This document shows positions 12,001 to 45,432 of a DNA stretch of 64,000 nucleotides, in pieces. The DNA comes from Falciphora oryzae (taxonomy: Eukaryota; Ascomycota; Sordariomycetes; Magnaporthales; Magnaporthaceae). The DNA is taken from positions 60,566 through 124,565 of the forward strand of contig JNVV01000083.1 in NCBI GenBank assembly GCA_000733355.1. Direction: 5' to 3'. Every line of letters begins with the position of its first letter. The first letter of the stretch is position 1. Under the pieces are notes generated by a model. That model saw only the letters and a list, made by a program, of their open reading frames with translations, did not search any database and had not been told where the DNA came from. The translations under genes were made by a program, and so were the position numbers.

Positions 12001-12078
12001 AGTGCTTACTGCTTCGCATAAAATAGTAGCGCTACGAAGTAGCGCTACTTCTTAGCAGTAGCGCTACTTCTTAGCAGT
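12001..12078. repeat. 78-nt palindromic repeat insertion in dpo, just before motif C
   Basis: Interrupts ...DILNM | KLYYSDTDS. Made of tgcttactgcttcgcat, agtagcgctacgaagtagcgctac and two copies of agtagcgctacttcttagc. Its length is a multiple of three, so the frame resumes, but it contains TAA. The same units occur at 15105-15155, 21960-22035, 25718-25835 and 27229-27285. Confidence 0.8.
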
Positions 12079-12657
12079 AAATTATATTATTCTGATACAG
12101 ATAGTATTGTTACTAATATTAAATTACCAGTAAAATATATTAGTAATAATAAAATTGGTAAATTAAAATTAGAGTATGGTAGATTTTTGAAAGAAGCTTA
12201 TTTTATAAGTAATAAAACCTATTGTTTAGTTAAAAATGATAATTCATTAATTAAAAAAGCCAAGGGTGTTAATAGTAATGATATAACTCTTAAAGATTAT
12301 ATTGATATGTATAAAAGTAAGAAGGTTACTAAATCTATAAGAACTCAATCAGAAAAGAATTTTAGTGATGGATATGTTAGAATATTTGATAAAGAGATTT
12401 CACTAGATCCTAACGCTTACGTAAAAAGAGAGAAAATATATAATAAAAAAGGATTATGAGTTGATACAAAACCTTTAAAACTTAAATAAATATTTTTTGT
12501 ATGTGTGATTTTTTTCATACGAAGTAAATTACTGTACTTCTATCAACGAATATTAAGTAATAATTATGATCATAAAATTTTTACCATAGAATTGTAACAT
12601 GAGAACTAGCATAGAATTGTAGCATGAATAGTAGTATATAATTGTATCACTTATCTT

Positions 12658-12694
12658 AAAAAAAAGGTACTCTAATTTAGAGTACCTTTTTTTT
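12658..12694 (+). terminator. Perfect palindrome with T-run downstream of dpo
   Basis: A8-ggtactctaa, a 1-nt centre, then ttagagtacc-T8: an almost perfect 37-nt inverted repeat 170 nt after the dpo stop. It looks like a terminator or a transcript-processing hairpin. Function is inferred from shape only. Confidence 0.4.
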
Positions 12695-12695
12695 T

Positions 12696-13052
12696 ACTTA
12701 GTAATATAGTTTATTACAGTATTATAATTACTTTAGTCTAATAGTTTACACACACCTTTAGCCATACGGCAATAAAGTACCTCACGAATAACAAATAAGA
12801 TGAATGAGAAAAAACGCCCCGCCATTACGCTATGACCTTACTTACAGACTAATACAAAGGACGCAACATTTGGGAAACTGGTTGTTTTCGACATCGTCAC
12901 ACAAATGAAGGAATCCTACACATGTCTGCATAGTTCTTTTTGCGTACGAAGTACTGATCTCGACCTTGGTCCTTTGGTTGGTAGCTTGCTACGAAGTACA
13001 CTACGCAGAAAGTACGAAGTACGAAGTACAAATGGAAACTTTCCCTTCGCTA
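12696..13052. other. Unassigned spacer between dpo and trnD
   Basis: No conserved gene recognised on either strand. The right half has gtacgaagtac-type repeats (12942-13030). The left part (12720-12900) is not obviously repetitive and could hold an unrecognised RNA or decayed plasmid sequence. Confidence 0.4.
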
Positions 13053-13136
13053 GAAGTAGACTGAATTCGAATCAACATCTATTCCCTTGCCATGAAAGGT
13101 GACAAGGGAATCCTTTACCAGTTAAGTTACTACGCC
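13053..13136 (-). tRNA. trnD: tRNA-Asp (GUC) with a 12-nt insertion in the anticodon loop
   Basis: Minus-strand cloverleaf: acceptor GGCGTAG/CTACTTC (one mismatch), D arm ACTT AACTGGTA AAGG, T arm GTTGA TTCGAAT TCAGT, 4-5 nt variable loop. The anticodon arm reads TTCCC TTGTCA, then CCTTTCATGGCA, then A GGGAA. Without the 12 nt it is a canonical TTGTCAA loop with anticodon GUC. The extra bases sit at positions 37/38, where nuclear and archaeal tRNA introns lie. It may instead be a decayed tRNA or a different one. The structure is visible; processing is not. Confidence 0.6.
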
Positions 13137-13335
13137 TACCTTAATTGAATGTATAGCTTGCGCAGTGCTTAGCTTGCGCAGTGCTTAGCTTGCGCAGTAT
13201 CCCCTGCGGGGATACTGCATGCTACTAACTAAATTACTCTATAATGCTTCGCTTATTTCGGACTTAGTAGCAAGCGCTGTGAAACGCTAAAGCTAGCACT
13301 AATTCTTTATAATCATCATCATCATCATCACCATC
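13137..13335. repeat. Repeats between trnD and nad4
   Basis: Three copies of gcttgcgcagt (13155-13200), a gtatcccctgcggggatac hairpin (13197-13215), and an (atc)n microsatellite at 13313-13334. Confidence 0.7.
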
Positions 13336-13422
13336 AACATATTCCTAGCTTTCCATACTTCTTAGAAGTTTCGTACTAAACTCCTAAGGAGCAGTAATTG
13401 AATATTAGTAACTATCTACCTA

Positions 13423-16400
13423 CTATATCAAATATATTACATTTCCTACATAGTATTGTAAACCATCCAAAAAAAAAGAAGGATATATTCCAAAAATAAT
13501 AGTAAAAAAAACTAATATAAACAATAAAACGAATTCTCTTTTTGTAATATCATTGATATTTTCTTCAAAAAATTTAGTAAATGAACCCCCAAAAGCTATT
13601 CTGTTAAACATATATATAGTATATGCAGCAGATAATATAATAGAAAAACTTGCAAATACACCTAATAAAGGTAATCTTTCAAAAACCCCATATAGAGACA
13701 TAAATTCACCTACAAAATTTAAAGTTAAAGGTGCCCCACAATTAGCTAAAGACAAAATAAAGAAAAATATGGAGAATAAAGGCATAATCTGAGCTATTCC
13801 TCTATAAAAATAAATTAATCTAGTACCAGATCTATCATATAATATACCTCCAACACAAATAAATAAACCACTAGAAACAAATCCGTGTGCTAAACCTAAA
13901 AGTATACTTCCTTCTATACCTTGAATTGTATTACTAAATGCACCTATTAAATATACAGCTGCATGTGATACAGAACTATATGCTATTAATTCTTTAATAT
14001 CAGTAGTTCTCAATGTACTAAAACTTGCATATATAATAGTAATTACCCCTATTAAATACACTATATAAGTATAGTTAATAGAAGCTTTAGGTAATATAGG
14101 TAAGATTAATCTAAAAATACCGTATAAACTTAACTTCAACACAATACCTGCTAAAATTATACTTCCTCCTAAAGGTGATTCTACATGAGCTTTTAATAAT
14201 CAACTGTTTAAAAAGATAGTTGGAGTTTTTACAGCAAAAGCTATAAATATACCACAAAATAAAAAAAATTGTGTATTATAATCAAAATTTGTTTTAGATA
14301 AAGCACCAAAATCAGTTGTACCCATTATAGATGACATAGCTAAAATAGATAATAATAAAAATAAAGAACCTCATACGTTATGAGCACACATTAATGTGCT
14401 TTTATTTTCTTTAATTTAGGGTTACTTCAATTCATACCGGCTAACCGGCAATTCAAATAATAGTAATAGATTTATTAAATTTTTCTTAATAAATTCATAT
14501 TGGATTTTATATTTTTAATTTTAGATAAACCTTGTTCAGTTAAATGTTCTGTATTAAACATTATATATGCTGCTTTTTTTAAAATCAGAATAATCTAAGG
14601 CTTTAATACCTTTAATAGGGTATTTATCAAATAAAGGAATTATTTTTATGCGAAGCACAAAAATATCTTGAAATTTAACTACTACAAAATATACAGCTGA
14701 TTGTTTCAACAATAATTCAATTTTACCACCTCCAAGGCTAGAAATTAACATTTCCATTAGTTCAATATCTCTACTATGTTGAACAATATGGAATTTTAAT
14801 AATACAGATTTACCTTAGCTAGTGGTAGATGAATTACGTATAGAAATATAAAAAACATCCATCACCACTGGCTAAACCTGCTATTCAATTAGGATCTATA
14901 TTATTTTTAATTAAAACTGAAGGTCTAGATATTGGTTTAATATCAGGAAAAGATAATTTCATTTCTACGTAGTACTGATAAACCTAAATTCATAGAAGCT
15001 TTTATACAAATAACCTTTATAAACCCTTTTCTATCTAGATGCTCTTTATTTTTAATTAATGAAACTGCATCTTTAAAAAGTGTATAATCAGCCCATTTTT
15101 GTGCTTACGCAGTAGCGCTTACTGCTTCGCCTGAAATAGTAAGCGCTTCGCATTAATAACGGATATTTATCAAAATGAGCTATTATTTTATCTAAATCCT
15201 TTAAAGATTTAACTGTATACTGTGAAGTATTCTCTCCATGCTTTGTTACACTACCTATACCAAAAAAATCTTTAACTTGATATAACAAATTATTATCTTT
15301 TTTATGCACACTACGTACGAAGTACTACTTCGTAGGCCTAGTCCCAGGCCGTAAGGCCGGGGGGGGGGGGGCGAAAGGTAGTAATTTTAAAAATAGCTTG
15401 AATTTGATAACCCAATTTATATTTATCACTTTTAAAAAAAGCTATAGTAAAAGATCCTTCTGCTTCTACTAGTCCTGTAACAAAATAAGGGTCTAAAACA
15501 GATTTAGTTATAGATACGAATCTTTTTAACATACTATTTGCTACTATACTATTATTTGATAGGCTACGCATTAGCATTAGCAGAGAATGAATTTTTCTAC
15601 CTAAAACTGGTTTCCCAGCGACTAGAGTACACTTTACGAATTATTCAAAAAAGTGTTTTTTGAATAATTCGAAGAACCATCTACTCGTTGCTCTTTTACA
15701 CCCTTATATTCCATACACTGTGTGCTACGAAGTAAGCACAAACAGGTTTAAAATAAGGATGATTTAGAACCGCGATCACCCATATATCTGCTACTAAAAG
15801 TAGCTTTTCAGAAATGAAAACTAGTGATGTTACCATACCCTGAGTCATTAATCAGGCCAGTAATAAAATTTCTCTTATTACTTTGGTTACTAGAGCTTTA
15901 GGGCTTCCCCGGTGTTTGGCTCTTTTACACTTGAGATTAAATGTATATAAAAATATATAAAAACTAGCTCTTACTTTATTACTAGATCCATATAAACCTA
16001 TTAATAAAAATAAAGGAGGCAATATACTTTCAAAAAAAATATAAAACAACAATATATCTAAGACCAAAAAAACCGCTAATAATAAAGTTTCTAACAATAA
16101 CATAATTATTAAATAGTACTTTATATTTTCAGTAATGGAATTTCAATTAGACAATAATGCAATAGGCATTATTATTGTTGTTAATAGCACAAAATATATA
16201 GATATTCCATCTACCCCTAAATAAATATCAAAAAAACTTAATTCATAATGTTCTTGTACAAATTGGAATTGATTACTACTAAAATCAAATAACGTATATA
16301 ATATTAAAGATATAATTAAATTTAATAAAGAAGTTATTAAAGCTATTTTTTTTAAATTAATTGTTTTTATAGTTAAATCATAAGAAGTTACACTAGAAAT

Positions 16401-16448
16401 AATGAATATACCAATTAAAGGTATTAATAATAAAGAGGATAATAACAT
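13423..16448 (-). CDS. nad4: NADH dehydrogenase subunit 4, two exons
   Basis: Proton-pumping membrane subunit of complex I. Exon 1 is 16448-15941, exon 2 14375-13423; together 487 codons ending in TAG. Diagnostic stretches: FDIYLGVDGISIYFVLL, FFESILPPLFLLIG, LKAHVESPLGGSIILAG, AYSSVSHAAVYLIG and LILSLANCGAPLTLNFVGEF-like sequence (about 13700). Join ACA T|TA TGA GGT gives T-L-W-G. Start chosen at ATG 16448 (MLLSSLLLIPLIGIF). Confidence 0.95.
14480..15592 (-). pseudogene. LAGLIDADG endonuclease of nad4-i1, broken by at least three insertions
   Basis: Starts with LDPYFVTGLVEAEGSFTI (motif 1, about 15470); motif 2 WIAGLASGDG is near 14870. The frame is interrupted by a GC-rich insert with a G13 run (about 15307-15378), by a tgcgaagcgcttactatttcaggcgaagcag element (about 15107-15157, between KYPLL and QKWADYTLF) and by a short tgcgaagca element near 14648. 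A frame break also lies in the 14940-14990 stretch. Clearly non-functional. Confidence 0.75.
15359..15371. repeat. Second G13 run, within the nad4-i1 HEG
   Basis: Part of an insert that also carries the palindromes aggcctagtcccaggcc-like and tacgaagtactacttcgta (15307-15350). It has the same length (13 G) as the run in dpo. Confidence 0.75.
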
Positions 16449-16557
16449 AATATTGATTTATAAAACTTACATATATTTCCTATTTAATTAAGTAATAAGA
16501 AAGTATCATCAAAAGTAAAATTACTTGATGTAAGAAAGATATAAAATATATAGCTTT

Positions 16558-16645
16558 ATATAGCGCTACGTATTAGTAGTACGTATTAGTTGTACGTATT
16601 AGTAGTACGTATTAGTAGTATGTATTAGTAGTAGCTACTACTATG
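16558..16645. repeat. Tandem gtattagtagtac repeats downstream of nad1
   Basis: About five near-identical 15-nt units between the nad4 start and the nad1 stop. Otherwise the spacer 16449-16659 holds no gene. Confidence 0.75.
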
Positions 16646-16659
16646 ATAAAATCCTACTA

Positions 16660-17763
16660 TTAAAATAATGCAATATTAGCTGTAAACATATTAAAGCTAT
16701 ACAGCACACAAGGGACTAATAAAATAATTGCAAATACAATTGGTAATAATACTGTTCAACAGAAACTCATCAACTGGTCAAACCGTATTCTAGGGAAAGA
16801 TGCTCTAGCTCAAATAAAAGTAAATATCATTAAAGAACTTTTAACCCCTAGGATTAAACCATATAATAATCCTTCTAGAATCGGATTACTAAAAACAAGA
16901 TGCATATATGATTCAACAAGTATAATTAAATCTATAAAAAAGAGTTCATACATTATATAATTAATTGCGGTAATTATATAAGTAATATCAAATAATAAAT
17001 AACCTCCTAAAAATAGAATACTTGTTAATATACACATCAAAACTATACTACCGTACTCAGCTAAGAAAAAAAATACAAACACTACTGCAGCATGTTCAGT
17101 CATAAATCCACTAACAAGCTCTGATTCTGCTTCAGCTAAATCAAAAGGAGCCCTATTAGTTTCAGCTATAGACCCAATAAAGAATATAATGAATATAGGA
17201 AATAAAGGCAATATGAATCAAACAGCTCTTTGAGATTCTGTACAAACAGTTAAATTCAAATTACCAGTTAACATAATAACTGTTAATATAGCTGAACTTA
17301 ATATTAGTTCATAACTAATAAGTTGAGCTGTACTTCTAAGAGAACCAAGAAAAGCATATTTACTATTAGCACTTCATCCGGCTAATAAAATTCCATACGT
17401 AGCTAAAGATGATACAGCTAACATATAAAAGATACCTAAATTAAAATCAGTAATAGCTATACCTGGTCCATAAGGTATAACAGCATAACCTAATAAAGAA
17501 AAAATTAAAGTTATTACTGGCCCCAAAAAAAAAAGAATTATATTAGATTGTGTAGGTGCAACATATTCTTTTAAAAGAAGTTTTAAAGCATCAGCAAATG
17601 CCTGTAATAAACCATAATAACCAACAACATTAGGTCCTAATCTTCTTTGCATGCTTGCCATAGTTTTTCTCTCGGCAACTGTAACATAAGCAACTGCTAG
17701 TAAAGCTGGAACAAGTATTAAAATCACTTCTAATAAAGATATTAATGTAGGAAAATATAACAT
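16660..17763 (-). CDS. nad1: NADH dehydrogenase subunit 1
   Basis: Intronless, 367 aa, TAA at 16662-16660. Conserved [59 protein letters not shown] and [17 protein letters not shown]. The start is placed at ATG 17763 ([13 protein letters not shown]), where family similarity begins. An upstream in-frame ATG at 17826 would add 21 residues encoded by the duplicated leader and is disfavoured. Confidence 0.96.
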
Positions 17764-17910
17764 AAAAAAAATTTTTTTTTGACAGTATTCTAAAAACTGA
17801 GTTGAGAATTTAGTATAATAAAGCAAATGTTTAAATAAGAATTATAAGGCGGGGTGGCTAATAGCTTATTTACAGATATATCCATCTATCCATTCGTGCT
17901 ACGAAGTAAG
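17764..17910 (-). promoter_or_regulatory. nad1 leader, duplicated upstream of orf160
   Basis: An A8T9 tract touching the ATG, then about 130 nt identical to 44752-44886 (from ctgagttgagaatttag to gtgctacgaagtaagca). As the only sequence shared by these two genes it probably carries the 5' UTR and perhaps a promoter or processing site. Function is inferred from its position. Confidence 0.6.
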
Positions 17911-18197
17911 CAGCGTATTAGTAGCAGCGTATTAGTAGCAGCATAGCGCTACGAAGTAAGCACGGACTCGAAGAATAATCGTAATAACTTAAACCCGTTC
18001 TTAACTTAAGATAAATTAACTTAACTTAACTTAACTTATCTTATCTACTATAAGAATAAAGAATTATCGTATTTTTTTTTTCATTTTCTGCTACGAAGTA
18101 AGGACGCTACTTCGTACTTCGTACTTCGTACTTCGTAGCAAAGCATCCTTCATGCATAGGTACCGATCTTATCGTACTATTATTTCATTAAAAATAA
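17911..18197. repeat. Spacer between cox1 3' region and nad1
   Basis: gtattagtagcagc units (17913-17943), (aactt)n-like tandem sequence at 18010-18050 and gtacttcgtacttcgtacttcgt (18108-18142). No gene seen. Confidence 0.6.
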
Positions 18198-18388
18198 TTA
18201 TAAAGAAGAATGTAAAGGTAAACTTACAAATGCATGAGGTTTAGGTGGACTACTTAATGCTCATTCTAAACTAGGATAGCTTCTATTTAAAATAGCTTGT
18301 AATGTATCAGTATAAAACTGAGGAGTCATTCAAGGATATCTATTAGCGGATTCACCTTGTATTAATTGTATATATACAATATATTTTT
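18198..18388 (-). pseudogene. Displaced second copy of the cox1 C-terminal end
   Basis: Encodes YIVYIQLIQGESANRYPW through PKPHAFVSLPLHSSL and stop (TAA 18200-18198). It matches the last 60 codons of cox1 exon 15 (19498-19690) at nearly every residue, but many third positions differ. No cox1 sequence precedes YIVYIQ, and no group I core is evident between this copy and exon 15. Best read as the original gene end, pushed downstream when a HEG with its own cox1 end arrived. It could also be the true last exon if an unrecognised intron exists. Confidence 0.7.
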
Positions 18389-18606
18389 ATGCAGCATCAG
18401 TCAGTTCCTTACTTTATATGTTTTCTCGTATTGTGAATTCCTACCCTTTGTGTGCATACTTCGTGTGAAACGCGCAGCATAGGGGCTAATAATACCCACC
18501 ATGATTAAACCCTCGCCTCACCCACTTAACTGCTGTTAAAGCTAGCTAAGAAGGCTAACTATTATTAGCTACCGTAGAGCTTTTTCTAATCTTTAAGGTC
18601 TAGCCT

Positions 18607-19497
18607 TTACCCCCTTCCATCATTCATACCCTCTTTTAAAGCGAGTAATTTATGTAATCCTTCCTCAGTCAGATGACCTTTTACTCGGAAAATCTCTGCA
18701 GCTTTAGAAAAATCTGAGAAATCTTGCGATTTGGCTCCTTGAAGAGGATAACGCTGGAAGAAAGGAATTATAAGATCTAGAATATCAGCTGTCCGATATA
18801 CATGGAATTCACAAGATAAACTGTCAGTGGCAATACTGTGTCCCCCGCAATTAAAGTAACTAACTAAGCCTTGTATAAGAGCTAAATCACGAATATGTTG
18901 AGTTAGAATAAAACCTAAATTAATTGAAATACCAGATTTATTAGCTGGCGACTTTCGAGTCTTAATTCTAAAACAACCGTCCCCGTCTGTAAACCCTGTC
19001 AATCAAAACGGATCAGGTATACATTTGAACTCTATAGAAGGCCTAGGTAATTGAACAGTTTGAGGAAAATCTGCTAATATATCAGAGAATAGTTTACCAC
19101 CATTAATAGAAGCCCTGATATTATTAAACTCTTGTAAACCCTCAGGTGTAAGATGCTTTTTTGACAAGATTAGATTAAATGCTTGACGAAAAAACTCAAA
19201 GTCCCCTTTTTTTTGGGTTACTAAAGGATAATTATCAAAATGCTTTATGATAGTTACCATCTCTGAAATAGTCTGGACAATAAATTGACAGCTAGAAGAA
19301 CGATCCAAATAAACTTTACCTACACCAAAAAAAACCGACAATCTCTCAAGAAGTTCTTTATCCTTAATATGAACACCTATTTTAAACACTAGTCCTGCGT
19401 ACATCTGGCCAGGCTTACTCCCTTTTTAATATTAAGAGAAAAGCTAGCTTCAGCATCGCAATAACCTGTGACATAATAAGGATTAAGAGCTTTCGAA

Positions 19498-19500
<3 letters not shown>
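18607..19500 (-). pseudogene. LAGLIDADG endonuclease between the two cox1 ends, frameshifted
   Basis: Begins right at the cox1 stop (frame LVNSKALNPYYVTGYCDAEASF, motif 1). It then shifts frame by one base in an A/G run near 19430 and continues as MYAGLVFKIGVHIKDKELL to motif 2 WLTGFTDGDGCFRI (about 19000) and stop at 18607. Both halves are full-length and well conserved, so the break is recent or a sequencing error. The first bases overlap the cox1 stop codon. Confidence 0.8.
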
Positions 19501-43728
<24,228 letters not shown>

Positions 43729-43913
43729 ATTATCACCATCATTATTAGAATCATTTTCGAGGCCACTGCTACTATCGTTAATTGTAAAAAAAAAAAAAAA
43801 AGAAAAATAGTAACAATTTAATTCAATTAATATAATTTAATTAAATTAAATTAGCATATAATGTAATAAGTAGCTTGATACCTCGTGTAAAATACGAAGC
43901 ACGAAGCTACAAA
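43729..43913. other. Spacer between trnC and cox1
   Basis: A17-type homopolymer (43787-43804) and an attaattaaattaaatta stretch. No gene. Confidence 0.5.
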
Positions 43914-43983
43914 AGATTATGGAGGAATCGAACCTCTTACTTAAGATTTGCAATCAAAGTGTAAACCATTTACTTCATAATCT
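43914..43983 (-). tRNA. trnC: tRNA-Cys (GCA)
   Basis: Acceptor AGATTAT/ATAATCT, T arm AGAGG TTCGATT CCTCC-type, anticodon loop TTGCAAA (GCA). The anticodon stem is weak (two mismatches), so function is less sure than identity. Confidence 0.8.
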
Positions 43984-44253
43984 TAAAGTACAGGTCTTTA
44001 ATTTATATTACCTTTGTTTCCTGTATTCATTATATTCTTTATTGGGTCTATAGCTATTTTATGTGTAGCACTTAATTCTATACTATTTACCACTTAGTAC
44101 CGCAATTACTAATTAGTATAAATATAGAATTAAAGTTACATAATGACCTACAACATTAGTACTTCTGTACTTCTTCTACTATGAAATAAGCATGCCTACT
44201 TCTTATTTCATAGTAGCCAGCACTAAAAACAAAGACAAAAACAAGCAATAGAT

Positions 44254-44736
44254 TTATTTTTTCGTTGATGGTAAACCCGGATCTCCAAAAGGCGCTTTAG
44301 TAGGTGGTTTTGGTTTAACTTCAGGTTCAACGGGTTCAGGACCTACATGTCCTCCTACCTCTGGTAGTTCTCAAACACCATTTCACCCCCTTTTACCATA
44401 AGGACCTGGCATTGGTAACAACCATGGTATAGGTGGTTGTTGTGGTTGTGGCTGCTGATCCATTAATAATATAGTTAAACCTCCTAAAAGTATAATTATC
44501 CCACAAGATAAAATTATAATAAAATTATTAGTAACAATATCACAAGTTAAAGTTAACATATCCGCTAACTTTTCAGGTATAATTAATATAAAGCTATTAA
44601 TATGATCCGGTGTTTCCGCATGACAACTATTATTGCAACTGCTAAATTCATCAGGAAATACGTTATCGGAAATAATGCTAGGACTCGGCGTCAATGTACT
44701 GTTTATAAATTTATTATTATATTCTAAGAATATCAT
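44254..44736 (-). CDS. orf160, unknown single-membrane-span protein
   Basis: ATG 44736 to TAA 44254, 160 aa with TGA(Trp). A hydrophilic N-terminus with several Cys (CNNSCHAETPDH), one strong hydrophobic segment (NFIIILSCGIIILLGGLTIL, about residues 72-91), then a Pro-rich tail (QQPQPQQPPIP, MPGPYGKRG, PEPVEPEVKPKPP). Preceded by an exact copy of the nad1 leader, which is good reason to think it is expressed. Family not recognised; not atp8 or rps3. Confidence 0.65.
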
Positions 44737-44888
44737 GAGAAAAAAATTTTTTTTTGACAGTATTCTAAAAACTGAGTTGAGAATTTAGTATAATAAAGCA
44801 AATGTTTAAATAAGAATTATAAGGCGGGGTGGCTAATAGCTTATTTACAGATATATCCATCTATCCATTCGTGCTACGAAGTAAGCAC
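44737..44888 (-). promoter_or_regulatory. Copy of the nad1 leader upstream of orf160
   Basis: Identical to the nad1 upstream region over about 140 nt, including the A7T9 tract adjoining the start codon and the terminal gctacgaagtaagca repeat. The join to the ORF lies within 5 nt of the ATG. Confidence 0.75.
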
Positions 44889-45432
44889 CGTAGCAGCGTA
44901 GCAGCGTATTAGTAGCAGCGTATTAGTAGCGAAGTATGCACGCATAAAAGTAAGTAAGCTCTCTCTACTATAAAAAATACTAACTTAGTTAGATATTAAG
45001 CTAGATATTTATAGTAAATTTATGCCCCCCATTCACTCCGAAGGAACAAATTAGTGATTATCAACCAATCATATAATATAATCTCCTTAGAATAAGTTCT
45101 CTTAATATAATATATCTTTAATAATATACTTAGAATATTTTAATCCTATACTAATATAAAAACAGATATCTATACTAGAATATAATAGAATGATATTTAT
45201 TATTCCTATTCATACGAAGTACGCTACAAAATAAGCACTGTGCTTCGCTATACCGATATTATTTTTATTACTATTAAACATGTCACTGTTATACTTATAT
45301 TATTTATGTAACGAAGCTACTGCTTTCTTCATACTAAGTACGCTTCGTTAGAAGTACAGCACGAAGTAAGCACTCTATTACCATTACCATTAAACATATA
45401 ATATATTACACTCATAATATTTCTTAATTTAC
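44889..45432. repeat. Spacer downstream of cox2
   Basis: gtagcagcgtattagtagc units (44889-44935), then AT-rich sequence and acgaagtacgctac-type elements (45213-45375). No gene recognised. Confidence 0.55.

Larger units (their letters stand above)
9106..12489 (+). pseudogene. dpo: Family B (protein-primed) DNA polymerase of linear mitochondrial plasmid type, disrupted
   Basis: The only plus-strand gene. Exonuclease motifs: IGVIDLEVYR (about 10420-10445, Exo I), WYCHNFGKYD (about 10606, Exo II) and DSYTILTDSLYNL (Exo III). Polymerase motifs: YYYDVNSLYPYV (motif A, about 11280), KLLLNSLLGRFG (motif B, about 11665) and YYSDTDSI (motif C, about 12085). Such enzymes replicate linear plasmids and become stranded after integration. 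Three lesions break the frame: about 10 extra bases near 10996-11005, a G13 run at 11225-11237, and a 78-nt repeat at 12001-12078 with an in-frame stop. The first 120 codons (9106-9470) are GC-richer, repetitive (GDGDGDGDG) and look like added spacer sequence. Confidence 0.85.
14376..15940 (-). mobile_element. Group I intron nad4-i1
   Basis: Core at the 5' side: GGGGAAGCCCTAAAGC (about 15895-15910), GGGTGATCGCGGTTCTAAAT (about 15760-15780) and GTAAAAGAGCAACGAGTAG (about 15680-15700). Its HEG is broken by repeat insertions. Confidence 0.85.

Noticed and set aside
12720..12900. Possible rnpB or an additional tRNA
   Set aside because: No P4 consensus of RNase P RNA and no T-loop signature on either strand.
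12905..13102. 65-codon plus-strand ORF over trnD
   Set aside because: It overlaps trnD on the other strand, is built largely of gtacgaagtac repeats and has no protein features.
18198..19497. Group I intron as the explanation for the duplicated cox1 end
   Set aside because: No R/S motif or clear T|...G| boundary was found, and exon 15 already encodes a complete C-terminus. Kept only as an alternative.
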